Below, piece after piece: positions 30,408 through 39,237 of a stretch of 64,000 bases of DNA (the first letter of the stretch is position 1; every line of letters begins with the position of its first letter). The stretch lies in NCBI RefSeq assembly GCF_013340935.1, contig NZ_WHOS01000004.1, positions 141,748-205,747 on the forward strand. Reading direction: 5' to 3'. The translations under genes and the position numbers were made by a program. The stretch is from Azospirillum melinis (GTDB lineage: Bacteria > Pseudomonadota > Alphaproteobacteria > Azospirillales > Azospirillaceae). A model generated the notes under the pieces. The model had not been told where the DNA came from, did not search any database, and worked only from the letters and a program-made list of their open reading frames with translations.

Positions 30408-31034
30408 TTGTCGGACTACATCAGCAATCTCGTCGTCTTTTTCGTCGTCGTCGATCCGCCGGGGCTGGTGCCGCTGTTCATCGCGCTGACCCGCGGCTTC
30501 GACGACCGGCACAAGCGGATCATCGCGCTGCGCGGCACCGCCATCGCCTTCGTCGTGCTGGTCTTCTTCGCCTATTTCGGCAAGGTCGTGCTGCAGACCC
30601 TGTCCATCGAGATGCCGGCCTTCCGCATCGCCGGCGGGGCGCTGCTGTTCTGGATCGCCTTCGAGATGCTGTTCGCCAAGCGCTCCGAGCGCAAGGAGCG
30701 CGACACCGGCGAGGCGATGACCGACGAGGACGCGCACGACATCGCCGTCTTCCCGCTGGCGGTGCCGCTGATCGCCGGGCCCGGCGCCATCACTTCGATC
30801 CTGCTGCTGATGGACCGCGTCGGCACAACGGCGGCGGGACAGGTCAGCGTGCTGGGGGCGGCGGCGACGGTGATCGGCGGGGTGACGCTGATCCTGCTGG
30901 GGGCCGACCGGGTCGGGCGGCTGCTGGGCCGCACGGTGATCCACACGGTCAGCCGGGTGCTCGGCATCGTGCTGGCGGCGCTGGCCGCGCAGACGGTGAT
31001 TTCCGGCATCACCGCCGTCTATCCGCCCCACTGA
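30408..31034 (+). CDS. MarC-family integral membrane protein
   Basis: A 208-residue, six-helix MarC/UPF0056 protein. The likely start is TTG 30408 (LSDYISNLVVFFVVVDPPGLVPLF), with GGAG 7 nt upstream; an ATG at 30321 would add an unrelated hydrophilic extension overlapping the previous gene. Family motifs include the DPPGLVPLFIALT first helix, IAGGALLFWIAFEMLF, and FPLAVPLIAGPGAITSILLL. Its transport role is unproven; earlier links to antibiotic resistance in E. coli were not confirmed. Confidence 0.87.
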   Translation: MSDYISNLVVFFVVVDPPGLVPLFIALTRGFDDRHKRIIALRGTAIAFVVLVFFAYFGKVVLQTLSIEMPAFRIAGGALLFWIAFEMLFAKRSERKERDTGEAMTDEDAHDIAVFPLAVPLIAGPGAITSILLLMDRVGTTAAGQVSVLGAAATVIGGVTLILLGADRVGRLLGRTVIHTVSRVLGIVLAALAAQTVISGITAVYPPH

Positions 31035-31187
31035 TCTCCGGCCAACCCAGCAAAATCGTCCAAAGGGGCAGCGCGCTGCCGCCGGCACTTTCTCGCTACC
31101 GCTTCCCGCAGTCTCGTCCGAGCCCGAAAGACCAGTCCCCCTTTCCAGCCCAACCGCCCAGCCTACATGGGGTCCTGCCACAGTCGA

Positions 31188-31207
31188 CGCCGGGTGTTCG
31201 CCCGGCG
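31188..31207 (+). promoter_or_regulatory. Hairpin in the cydAB leader
   Basis: CGCCGGG (31188-31194), 6-nt loop, CCCGGCG (31201-31207): a perfect short hairpin 39 nt before cydA. The preceding 150 nt hold no gene; I see no FNR-type TTGAT-N4-ATCAA site there. Confidence 0.3.
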
Positions 31208-31246
31208 CTCGCCTATCCACGCGCCCAAACACAAGAGGCGGCGGCC

Positions 31247-32644
31247 ATGGACCTCGACCCGCTGATCCTGTCGCGGATACAGTTCGCGTTCACGATCTCC
31301 TTCCACATCCTGTTTCCCAGCTTCACGGTCGGGCTCGCCTGCTGGATCGCGCTTCTGGAGGCGCTGTGGGTCGGCACCGGCAAGGGCATCTACCGCAGCT
31401 TGGCGGAATTCTGGACCCGCATCTTCGCCCTGTCCTTCGGTCTGGGCGTGGTGTCGGGCATCGTCATGTCCTACCAGTTCGGCACCAACTGGAGCCGCTG
31501 GTCCGACACGGTGGGCAACGTGCTGGGTCCGCTGATCCAGTATGAGGTGGTGACCGCCTTCTTCCTGGAGGCCGCCTTCCTCGGTATCCTGCTGTTCGGA
31601 CGCGACCGCGTGCCGCGCGGCATCCACCTGATGGCCGCCTGTCTGGTGGCGCTGGGCACGCTGCTGTCGTCCTTCTGGATCCTGTCGGCCAACAGCTGGA
31701 TGCACACCCCGGCCGGCTTCGAGATCAAGGACGGCCGCTATTTCGTCACCGACTGGTGGCAGGTGGTGTTCAACCCGTCCTTCCCCTATCGCCTCGCCCA
31801 CATGGTGACGGCGATGTTCCTGACCACCAGCTTCGTCGTCGCCGGCATCAGTGCCTTCTACCTGCTGAGGCGCCGGCATCTCGACCATGCCAGGCTGGGG
31901 CTCGGCATGGCGCTCGCCCTCATCACCGTGCTGGCGCCCCTTCAGATCTTCCTCGGCGACGAGCATGGGCTGAACACGCTGGAGCATCAGCCGGCCAAGA
32001 TCGCGGCGATGGAAGGCAACTGGGAGGGCGGTCCGCGGGCCCCGCTGGTCCTCTTCGCCATCCCCGACGTGAAGGCGGAGACCAACCGTCTGGAGATCGG
32101 CATTCCCGCCCTGTCCAGCCTGATCCTGACCCACGATTTCAACGGCAGCGTGCCGGGCCTGAAGCAGTTTCCGGCCGACCAGCGGCCCGACCCGCGCATC
32201 ATCTTCTGGACCTTCCGCCTGATGGTCGGCATTGGCTTCCTGATGTTGACGGTGGCGGCGGTGCATCTGGTGCTGCGTTTCCGCGGACGGCTCTACAACA
32301 GCGACTGGTTCCACCGCATCCTGGTCGGCTGCATGCCGATCGGCTTCGTCGCCATCCTGGCCGGCTGGTTCACCACCGAGATCGGGCGCCAGCCCTGGGT
32401 CGTCTACGGCCATCTGCGCACTGCCGACGCGGTGACCCCGTCGCTGACGGTGGAGGCGGCGCTGGTCTCGCTGGTCTCCTTCATCGTCGCCTACACCATC
32501 ATCTACGGCGCCGGCACCTATTACCTGATCCGCCTGCTGCGCACCGGCCCGACCCATGTCCATGACGCCCGGCAGCCGCCGGAGGCGCAGAGCCCGAAGC
32601 GCCCGCTGTCGGCCGCCGACTCTTCCATCGAAGCCGCGGAGTGA
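31247..32644 (+). CDS. cydA: Cytochrome bd-type ubiquinol oxidase subunit I (CIO-like)
   Basis: A 465-residue membrane subunit carrying haems b558, b595 and d, oxidising ubiquinol and reducing O2. N-terminal SRIQFAFTISFHILFPSFTVG contains the conserved haem-ligand His. Other markers are SGIVMSYQFGTNW, ANSWMHTPAGFEI and the GRQPW motif (EIGRQPWVVYGHLRT). The region between helices 6 and 7 is compact, indicating a short Q-loop, as in cyanide-insensitive (CioA) enzymes. It forms an operon with cydB; no cydX-like or cydDC gene is visible here. Confidence 0.95.
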   Translation: MDLDPLILSRIQFAFTISFHILFPSFTVGLACWIALLEALWVGTGKGIYRSLAEFWTRIFALSFGLGVVSGIVMSYQFGTNWSRWSDTVGNVLGPLIQYEVVTAFFLEAAFLGILLFGRDRVPRGIHLMAACLVALGTLLSSFWILSANSWMHTPAGFEIKDGRYFVTDWWQVVFNPSFPYRLAHMVTAMFLTTSFVVAGISAFYLLRRRHLDHARLGLGMALALITVLAPLQIFLGDEHGLNTLEHQPAKIAAMEGNWEGGPRAPLVLFAIPDVKAETNRLEIGIPALSSLILTHDFNGSVPGLKQFPADQRPDPRIIFWTFRLMVGIGFLMLTVAAVHLVLRFRGRLYNSDWFHRILVGCMPIGFVAILAGWFTTEIGRQPWVVYGHLRTADAVTPSLTVEAALVSLVSFIVAYTIIYGAGTYYLIRLLRTGPTHVHDARQPPEAQSPKRPLSAADSSIEAAE

Positions 32645-32649
32645 GCCCC

Positions 32650-33669
32650 ATGCAGGAAATAGCGGAAGGAAGTCTGCTGACCCTGATCTGGGTCGGGATC
32701 GTCGGCTTCGCGGTGTTCATGTATGTGCTGATGGACGGCTTCGACCTCGGCATCGGCATCCTCTACCCCTTCGCCCCGACGGAGGAGGACCGCGACACCA
32801 TGATGAACACGGTGGCGCCGGTCTGGGACTTCAACGAGACCTGGCTGGTGCTGGGCGGGGCGGGCCTGTTCGCCGCCTTTCCCATCGCCTATGCCGTGGT
32901 TCTGCCGGCGATGTACATCCCGCTGCTGGTCATGCTGATCGCCCTGATCTTCCGCGGCGTCGCCTTCGAGTTCCGCTTCAAGGCGCGGGCGGGCCGGCAC
33001 TGGTGGAACCGCTCCTTCTTCGTCGGGTCGCTGGCGGCCACCTTCGCGCAGGGCGTCGTGCTCGGCTCCTTCATCCAGGGCATCCCGGTCTATGAGCGGC
33101 AGTTCGTCGGCGGCATGTTGCACTGGCTCTCCCCCTTCGCCCTGTTCTGCGGCGCGGCGCTGGTGGTCGGTTATGCGCTGCTCGGCGCGACATGGCTGAT
33201 CTGGCGGACCATCGGGCCGTTGCAGGACTGGTGCTTCCGCATGGCGCGGCGGCTGATGCTGGTGGTGCTGGCCGGCGTCGCCGTGGTCAGCCTGTGGACG
33301 CCCTTCCTGCTGCCGCAGATCGCCGAGCGCTGGTTCTCGCTGCCCAACCTGTTCTTCCTGGCGCCGGTGCCCATCGTCACCGCGGTGCTGGCCTTCGCCC
33401 TGTGGCGGGCCCTCGACAACAGCCGGGATGTGGCGCCCTTCGTGCTGTCGATGGCGCTGTTCGCCCTGTCCTATCTCGGGCTTGCCATCAGCCTGTGGCC
33501 GCACCTGATCCCGCCCGGCGTCACCGTGTGGGAGGCGGCGGCGCCGCCCAAGACGCAGGTGTTCCTGCTCGTCGGCATGGCCTTCCTAATCCCGTCGATC
33601 CTCGGCTACACCGCCTATTCCTACTGGGTCTTCCGCGGAAAGGTGACGGGGGCCTTCGGTTACCATTGA
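32650..33669 (+). CDS. cydB: Cytochrome bd-type ubiquinol oxidase subunit II
   Basis: A 339-residue multi-helix subunit. N-terminal LIWVGIVGFAVFMYVLMDGFDLGIGIL and VWDFNETWLVLGGAGLFAAFPIAYA are the family signatures. ATG 32650 is chosen because GGAG lies about 9 nt upstream; GTG 32641, overlapping the cydA stop, is possible but touches that ribosome binding site. The last residues (YSYWVFRGKVTGAFGYH) are the usual end. It pairs with cydA in the alternative oxidase; the main cytochrome chain uses the bc1 complex encoded earlier. Confidence 0.94.
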   Translation: MQEIAEGSLLTLIWVGIVGFAVFMYVLMDGFDLGIGILYPFAPTEEDRDTMMNTVAPVWDFNETWLVLGGAGLFAAFPIAYAVVLPAMYIPLLVMLIALIFRGVAFEFRFKARAGRHWWNRSFFVGSLAATFAQGVVLGSFIQGIPVYERQFVGGMLHWLSPFALFCGAALVVGYALLGATWLIWRTIGPLQDWCFRMARRLMLVVLAGVAVVSLWTPFLLPQIAERWFSLPNLFFLAPVPIVTAVLAFALWRALDNSRDVAPFVLSMALFALSYLGLAISLWPHLIPPGVTVWEAAAPPKTQVFLLVGMAFLIPSILGYTAYSYWVFRGKVTGAFGYH

Positions 33670-33725
33670 GCGGAGAGGGCGCCCCGGCCTAAAAAGGGCG
33701 CCTTCGGACGGGAAAGGGATCCGCC

Positions 33726-34397
33726 ATGGACAACGACATCAGCTTCGCCGAGGCCATGCTGCGCCGTGGCGCCGGCCTGCTGGAGGAAGAAGCGAGCGCT
33801 GTTGAAAGCGACCCCTTCGCCGTGCTGGCCCGCCTGCTGGCCGCCGCCGCGGCGACCGACGCGCCGCTGGTGGTGCTGAGCGAGGGCGGTAGCCACCCCG
33901 CTCTGTTCGACGAGGCCAACCGCCGCGCGGGCGAGCCGCTGACCGCCCGTCTCGCCGGCCTTGCCGCCACCCGCCAGGGCGAGCGCGCTACGATGTACGA
34001 GTTCGACGGCACCGGCCCGCTGACCGGCAACCGCATCGTCGCCGCCCTGCTGCGGCCGGAGGAGCGGCCCGACCTTTTGCATGTCTACATTGCCGTCGGC
34101 CGCCTGCGCGGCGGCGAGGCGCAGATCACCGTGCCGCCCGCCCTGCTGCGCTTCGACGCCGCCGCACTGGGCCAGACGCTGGGGCTGCTGGGCGATGCGG
34201 TGTCGCGCAGCCCGAATGCCGCCACCGCGGCGCTGGCCCATGCCGCCGCCATCCTGCCGATGGAGGGCCATGAGCAGGGCGGCATGCCGGCGCCCCTGCT
34301 GGACCTCTACTGGCATGCACTGACCCTTGCGTCCGTGCGCGCCGCAGGTGGCGCGGCCGTGGGACTGGCCGGGATGATTCCGGAGGGGAATGCGTAG
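33726..34397 (+). CDS. Hypothetical protein, Ala/Leu-rich
   Basis: A 223-residue soluble-looking protein beginning MDNDISFAEAMLRRGAGLLEEEASAVE, with GGAAAGGGAT just before the ATG. Alternating segments such as APLVVLSEGGSHPALFDEA and RPDLLHVYIAVGRLRGGEAQITVP suggest an alpha/beta fold. No membrane segment, signal peptide or recognised motif is visible. Codon use is like its neighbours. It lies between cydAB and an intrinsic terminator; no functional link is evident. Confidence 0.7.
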   Translation: MDNDISFAEAMLRRGAGLLEEEASAVESDPFAVLARLLAAAAATDAPLVVLSEGGSHPALFDEANRRAGEPLTARLAGLAATRQGERATMYEFDGTGPLTGNRIVAALLRPEERPDLLHVYIAVGRLRGGEAQITVPPALLRFDAAALGQTLGLLGDAVSRSPNAATAALAHAAAILPMEGHEQGGMPAPLLDLYWHALTLASVRAAGGAAVGLAGMIPEGNA

Positions 34398-34401
34398 GGG
34401 C

Positions 34402-34429
34402 ACCGGGAATGTCCCGAACTCCCGGTTTT
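34402..34429 (+). terminator. Intrinsic terminator after the 223-aa hypothetical gene
   Basis: ACCGGGA (34402-34408) pairs with TCCCGGT (34420-34426) across an 11-nt loop, followed by TTTTC. It starts 4 nt after the stop codon. Confidence 0.7.
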
Positions 34430-34448
34430 CATAAACTCCACCAAAAAA

Positions 34449-34487
34449 GGAACAGAATCCTATAACCTCTCCGCAAACGGTTCCACC
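34449..34487. promoter_or_regulatory. GGAACA/GGTTCCA boxes around a putative -10 upstream of the HTH gene
   Basis: GGAACAG (34449-34455) and GGTTCCACC (34479-34487) carry inverted GGAAC/GTTCC cores and flank TATAAC (34461-34466), a possible -10 element. The same motif recurs three times just after the gene. This suggests a binding site, possibly for the encoded HTH protein; that is inference. Confidence 0.4.
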
Positions 34488-34505
34488 ATCCTGCGGAGCG
34501 ACGCC

Positions 34506-35162
34506 ATGGCCCTCGACAGCCGTACCCTTGCAAACGACCATTTCCCGCTCTGGGCCGAAGAGCCGCCGGTGCCCTCGGAAGGCTCGCTGGTCCCCGGTTC
34601 GCAGTTCCACGAGGAACAATGGGTCATGGCCGCCGGCATGCTGGCGCGCGGCAGCAGCTTCCTCTATGTCGCCCGCGCCATGGGGTGCAGCCGCACCACG
34701 CTCTGGCGTGCCTATTACGGCTCCAAGGATTTCCGTCACAGGGTGTGGTGGGAACGGCAGGCCCTGAACCGCGAGGCCGACCTGCGCCTGTCGTCGTTGC
34801 GCAGTCTGGTGGTCGAGCAGATCGAACGGCTGGTCTCCTCCGGCGATCCGTCCACCGTGCGCTGGCTGGCCGACCGGCTCGGCATCCCCGACGGGCTTGG
34901 AGCACAGCCGGCGCAGCATCCGGCGCCGCAGCCGCAAGACCCGCTCGCCGAGACCGTCCCCGACCTCGACGACGACAGCATCCCCGGCGCCTTCCGCGAA
35001 CGCACCCCGCCCGATCCGCGCGCCGTCGCCGCCATCCTGGCCCGCCCGGAATCGACGGGGCCGAAGGGTGTCTATCCCTACACCCTCAACCCCGACGATC
35101 CCTATCCCACCCTCGGCTCGGCGCTGGAACGCCGCGGCAAGGCCGCCTTCGGCCGCCGGTGA
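34506..35162 (+). CDS. Orphan helix-turn-helix protein of unknown role
   Basis: A 218-residue protein. Residues about 38-75 form a convincing HTH: EEQWVMAAGMLARGSSFLYVARAMGCSRTTLWRAYYGSKDFR, similar in style to small-terminase or resolvase-type HTHs. A helical segment follows (READLRLSSLRSLVVEQIERLVSSGDPSTVRWLADRLG), then a Pro/Asp-rich, low-complexity tail. No phage genes surround it, so a terminase role is unlikely. GTTCCA boxes lie on both sides of the gene. Function is unknown. Confidence 0.72.
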   Translation: MALDSRTLANDHFPLWAEEPPVPSEGSLVPGSQFHEEQWVMAAGMLARGSSFLYVARAMGCSRTTLWRAYYGSKDFRHRVWWERQALNREADLRLSSLRSLVVEQIERLVSSGDPSTVRWLADRLGIPDGLGAQPAQHPAPQPQDPLAETVPDLDDDSIPGAFRERTPPDPRAVAAILARPESTGPKGVYPYTLNPDDPYPTLGSALERRGKAAFGRR

Positions 35163-35173
35163 GGCGGGCGGGA

Positions 35174-35209
35174 TGGAACAGCCGCCGGAAACCGTTCCAC
35201 GCTGTTCCA
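35174..35209. repeat. TGGAACAGC / GCTGTTCCA inverted repeat after the HTH gene
   Basis: TGGAACAGC (35174-35182) and GCTGTTCCA (35201-35209) are perfect 9-bp arms with an 18-nt spacer that contains another GTTCCAC (35194-35200). It could be a hairpin terminator without T-run, or a multi-box binding site. Confidence 0.45.
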
Positions 35210-35301
35210 CCCCCCGGATGCGCTTCGCATTGTCGCCCGAGGAGGCCTTCGTCCCGCCGCTCTTTTGCAAATCGTTTGAAACTCTTTCCCGTGCTGCCGA
35301 T

Positions 35302-35350
35302 CTGGTGACAGAGTTAACGTCAGTGAAATACTGCGTCACATCGTCACCAG
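35302..35350. promoter_or_regulatory. Inverted repeat upstream of xdhA
   Basis: CTGGTGAC (35302-35309) and GTCACCAG (35343-35350) are perfect 8-bp arms 33 nt apart, the second ending 16 nt before xdhA. A GTTAAC palindrome and another GTCAC lie between. This is the only regulatory-looking structure before the xdh operon. Confidence 0.35.
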
Positions 35351-35366
35351 TTCAACGGGAGCAGCC

Positions 35367-36839
35367 ATGCGCCAGCGCCTCCGCTTCTATCTCGGGGACG
35401 AGCTTCGGGAGATCGACGCGGTCGATCCCACCCTGACGGTGCTCGACTGGCTGCGGCTGTCGGAACGGCGGGTCGGCACCAAGGAAGGCTGTGCGGAGGG
35501 CGACTGCGGCGCCTGCACCGTGGTGGTCGGGCGGCTGGACGGCGACACCCTGCGCTACGAGGCGGTGAACGCCTGCATCCGCTTCCTCGCCACGCTGGAC
35601 GGCTGCCGCCTGCTGACGGTGGAGCATCTGAAGGCACCGGATGGCACGCTGCATCCGGTGCAGCAGGCGATGGTCGATTGCCACGGCTCGCAATGCGGCT
35701 TCTGCACGCCCGGCTTCGTCATGTCGCTGCTGGCGCTGTACCTGAACGAGGACCGGCCGGACGGCCAGCGTATCGATGACGCGCTTGCCGGCAACCTCTG
35801 CCGCTGCACCGGCTACGAGCCCATCGTCCGCGCCGCCCACGCCATGTATGAGATCGGCGACAAAACCTCGGACAGGTTCGCCGACCGCGCCGCCGTGGCG
35901 GACAAGCTGAAGGCCCTGCGCGACGAGGACATCCTCAGCGTGGGATCCGCCGGGCGCCGCTTCCTGGCTCCGGCCACCGTGCCGCAATTGGCGCAGCTCC
36001 TGCTCGACAACCCCGGCGCCACCATCGTGGCCGGGGCGACCGATGTCGGGCTGTGGGTGACCAAGTTCCAGCGCGTGCTGGCGACGGTGGTCTACACCGG
36101 CCGGGTCCGGGACCTGCGGCGGATCGAGGATCGTGGCGACGCGCTGGTGATCGGTGCCGGCGTCACCTACAGCGACGCGGCGGAGCGGATCGCCGCACTC
36201 TATCCCGATTTCGGCGAGCTGATCCGCCGCATCGGGGCGGAGCAGGTGCGCAACATGGGCACCATCGGCGGCAACATCGCCAACGGCTCCCCCATTGGCG
36301 ACACGCCGCCGGCCCTGATCGCCTGCGCCGCCACCCTGCGGCTGCGGCGCGGCGAGGAGACGCGCGAGCTGCCGCTGGAGGAGTTCTTCCTCGAATACGG
36401 CAAGCAGGACCGCCGCGAGGGTGAGTTTGTCGAGGCGGTGATCCTGCCCAAACCGGGGGCGGGGGAGCGGTTCCGTGCCTACAAGATCGCCAAGCGCTTC
36501 GACCAGGACATCTCCGCCGTCTGCGGCGCCTTCCGCCTGACGCTGGACGGCGAGGGCCGTGTCGCCGACATCCGCATCGCCTTCGGCGGCATGGCCGGCA
36601 CGCCCAAACGCGCCGCCGGGGCCGAGGCGGTGCTGCTGGGCCGCCACTGGACCGAGGAAACCGTGCGGCTGGGGATGGAGGCGCTGACGGGGGACTATGC
36701 GCCGCTGTCCGACTGGCGGGCCAGCGCCGCCTACCGCTCAACGGTGGCCGCGAATTTGCTGATGAAGCTGTATGTCGAGACCAGCGACCCGGCGGCGGAG
36801 ACCCGTCTGGTCGGCGACCGGAGGCTTGCACATGCCTGA
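35367..36839 (+). CDS. xdhA: Xanthine dehydrogenase small subunit (FeS/FAD)
   Basis: A 490-residue subunit transferring electrons from the molybdenum centre to NAD. The first 2Fe-2S domain has CAEGDCGACTVVV; the second has CGFCTPGFVMS and CRCTGYEPIV. The FAD domain (from about 190) contains GATDVGLWVTKFQR and GTIGGNIANGSPIGDTPPAL. The C-terminal CO-dehydrogenase-flavoprotein-like domain ends LLMKLYVETSD. GGGAG precedes the ATG. Its stop lies inside the start of xdhB; the operon is xdhA-xdhB-xdhC. Confidence 0.96.
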   Translation: MRQRLRFYLGDELREIDAVDPTLTVLDWLRLSERRVGTKEGCAEGDCGACTVVVGRLDGDTLRYEAVNACIRFLATLDGCRLLTVEHLKAPDGTLHPVQQAMVDCHGSQCGFCTPGFVMSLLALYLNEDRPDGQRIDDALAGNLCRCTGYEPIVRAAHAMYEIGDKTSDRFADRAAVADKLKALRDEDILSVGSAGRRFLAPATVPQLAQLLLDNPGATIVAGATDVGLWVTKFQRVLATVVYTGRVRDLRRIEDRGDALVIGAGVTYSDAAERIAALYPDFGELIRRIGAEQVRNMGTIGGNIANGSPIGDTPPALIACAATLRLRRGEETRELPLEEFFLEYGKQDRREGEFVEAVILPKPGAGERFRAYKIAKRFDQDISAVCGAFRLTLDGEGRVADIRIAFGGMAGTPKRAAGAEAVLLGRHWTEETVRLGMEALTGDYAPLSDWRASAAYRSTVAANLLMKLYVETSDPAAETRLVGDRRLAHA

Positions 36840-39237
36840 TTCCATGGCGCCTGACATCACGACACCCATCGCACCCGCCGCCGCCCCGGAGCGCAGCCCG
36901 GACCGCATCCAGGGCGCCGTCCACGACTCCCGCCGGCACGAGAGCGCCCACAAGCATGTCAGCGGCGAGGCGGTCTATGTCGACGACATCGCCGAGCCGG
37001 CCGGGTTGCTGCACGTCTATCTGGGCCTCAGCAGCCGGGCCCATGCGCGCATCCGCGCCATCGACCTGTCGCCGGTCAGGCAGGCCCCCGGCGTGGTGGC
37101 GGTCTTCACCGCCGAAGACGTGCCGGGGGTGAACGACATCGGCTGCATGGGCAAGCATGACGAGCCGCTGTTCGCGTCATCCCTGGTCGAGCATGTCGGC
37201 CAGCCGATCTTCGCCGTTGCCGCCGAGACCCGCGACCAGGCCCGCCGCGCCGCCAAGCTGGCGGTGGTCGAGTATGAGGATTTGCCCGCAATCCTGACCA
37301 TCGCCGCCGCCCGCGACGGCGAGCGCACTCTGGTCACCCCGCCGATGAATCTCCGGGTCGGCGATGCCGACGCGGCGCTGGCCGCGGCGCCGCACCGCCT
37401 GGAGGGCCGGCTCGCCATCGGCGGGCAGGAGCATTTCTATCTGGAAAGCCAGATCGCCATGGCGGTGCCGGGCGAGGATGGCGAGGTGCTGATCCACGTC
37501 TCGACCCAGCACCCGACGGAGGTGCAGCACATCGTCGCCCATGTGCTGGACCTGCCCAGCGCCGCGGTGACGGTCGAGGTGCGCCGCATGGGCGGCGGCT
37601 TCGGCGGCAAGGAGACGCAGTCGAACCTGTTCGCCGCCTGCACCGCGCTGGTCGCCGGACGGACCGGCCGCGCCGCCAAGCTGCGCCCCGACCGTGACGA
37701 CGATTTCCAGATCACCGGCAAGCGCCATGATTTCGAGATCGACTATCGCGTCGGCTTCGACGACAGCGGGCTGATCCAGGGTGTGGACATGCTGTTCGCC
37801 GCCCGCGCCGGCTATGCCGCCGACCTGTCCGGCCCGGTGACCGACCGCGCGCTCTTCCATGCCGACAACGGCTATTTCTATCCGGCGGCGCGGCTGCAAT
37901 CGCTGCCGCTGAAGACCAACACCGTGTCCAACACCGCCTTCCGCGGCTTCGGCGGCCCGCAGGGCATGGTGGCGGCGGAGCGGGTGATCGACGAAATCGC
38001 CTATGCCCTGGGCAAGGACCCGCTGGAGATCCGCAAGCGGAACTTCTACGGCAGCGATCCCGGGACGGACGGCCGCAGCCTGACGCCCTATCACCAGACC
38101 GTCACCGACAACATCCTGCCCGAACTGGTGGCGCAGCTTGAGGAAAGCAGCGGTTACTGGACAAGGCGGGAGGAAATCCGCGCCTTCAACGCCAACAGCC
38201 GCATCCTGCGCAAGGGGCTGGCGCTGACGCCGGTGAAGTTCGGCATCTCTTTCACCGCCAGCCATTACAATCAGGCCGGCGCCCTGGTCCATGTCTACAC
38301 CGACGGCAGCATCCAGCTGAACCATGGCGGGATCGAGATGGGGCAGGGGCTCTATACCAAGGTCGCCCAGGTGGTGGCGGAGGAGTTCCAGGTCGACATC
38401 GCCACCATCCGCCCGACCGCCACCAACACCGGCAAGGTGCCCAACACGTCCGCCACCGCGGCCTCCTCCGGCTCCGACCTCAACGGCAAGGCGGCGCAGG
38501 CGGCGGCGCGCACCATCAAGGAGCGGCTGGTCGCCTTCGCGGCGGAGAACTGGGGCGTGGCGCCGGACGCGGTGCGGTTCGAGCGCAACCGGGTGCTGGT
38601 CGGCGACCGCGACATGAGCTTCGCCGATCTGGTCCGCGCCGCCTATATGGCGCGGGTGCAGCTGTCGGCCAACGGCTTCTACAAGACGCCGAAGATCCAT
38701 TGGGACCGCGCGGCCGGGCGCGGCACCCCCTTCTATTATTTCGCCTATGGCGCCGCCTGCGCCGAGGTGACGGTGGACACGCTGACTGGCGAATATGTCG
38801 TCGACCGGGTGGACATCCTGCACGATTGCGGCCGGTCGCTGAACCCGGTGATCGACAAGGGCCAGATCGAGGGCGGCTTCGTCCAGGGCATGGGCTGGCT
38901 GACCATGGAGGAGCTGTGGTGGGACGGCCAGGGCCGCCTGCGCACCCACGCCCCCAGCACCTACAAGATCCCGGCCTGCTCCGACCGCCCGCGCATCTTC
39001 AACGTGGCGCTGCTGGAAAACGCGCCGAACCGCGAGGACACCATTTTTCGCTCCAAGGCGGTGGGCGAACCGCCCTTCATGCTGGGCATGTCGGTCCTGC
39101 ACGCCCTGTCCGACGCGGTGGCGAGCCTCGCCGGGCATCGCCTCTGTCCGCGGCTGGACGCGCCGGCCACGCCGGAACGCGTGCTGGCCTGCATCGCCGC
39201 CCTGCGGGAGCGGGAGGCGGCGTCTCCCCAGCCATGA
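36832..39237 (+). CDS. xdhB: Xanthine dehydrogenase large (molybdopterin) subunit
   Basis: An 801-residue molybdopterin-binding subunit oxidising hypoxanthine and xanthine. Segments include HESAHKHVSGEAVYVDDIAEP, GQEHFYLESQIAMAVPGEDGE, RRMGGGFGGKETQS (cofactor loop), TVSNTAFRGFGGPQGMVAAERVID and the active-site EPPFMLGMSVLHALSDAV near the C-terminus, with the conserved catalytic Glu in VGEPPF. ATG 36832, with GGAGG upstream, overlaps the xdhA stop by 8 nt. The downstream xdhC start overlaps its stop (ATGA). Confidence 0.96.
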   Translation: MPDSMAPDITTPIAPAAAPERSPDRIQGAVHDSRRHESAHKHVSGEAVYVDDIAEPAGLLHVYLGLSSRAHARIRAIDLSPVRQAPGVVAVFTAEDVPGVNDIGCMGKHDEPLFASSLVEHVGQPIFAVAAETRDQARRAAKLAVVEYEDLPAILTIAAARDGERTLVTPPMNLRVGDADAALAAAPHRLEGRLAIGGQEHFYLESQIAMAVPGEDGEVLIHVSTQHPTEVQHIVAHVLDLPSAAVTVEVRRMGGGFGGKETQSNLFAACTALVAGRTGRAAKLRPDRDDDFQITGKRHDFEIDYRVGFDDSGLIQGVDMLFAARAGYAADLSGPVTDRALFHADNGYFYPAARLQSLPLKTNTVSNTAFRGFGGPQGMVAAERVIDEIAYALGKDPLEIRKRNFYGSDPGTDGRSLTPYHQTVTDNILPELVAQLEESSGYWTRREEIRAFNANSRILRKGLALTPVKFGISFTASHYNQAGALVHVYTDGSIQLNHGGIEMGQGLYTKVAQVVAEEFQVDIATIRPTATNTGKVPNTSATAASSGSDLNGKAAQAAARTIKERLVAFAAENWGVAPDAVRFERNRVLVGDRDMSFADLVRAAYMARVQLSANGFYKTPKIHWDRAAGRGTPFYYFAYGAACAEVTVDTLTGEYVVDRVDILHDCGRSLNPVIDKGQIEGGFVQGMGWLTMEELWWDGQGRLRTHAPSTYKIPACSDRPRIFNVALLENAPNREDTIFRSKAVGEPPFMLGMSVLHALSDAVASLAGHRLCPRLDAPATPERVLACIAALREREAASPQP

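Noticed and set aside
31035..31246. FNR/Anr box upstream of cydAB
   Set aside because: No TTGAT-N4-ATCAA or close variant in the leader.
34506..35162. Phage terminase small subunit
   Set aside because: The HTH style is similar, but no phage structural, integrase or large-terminase gene is near.
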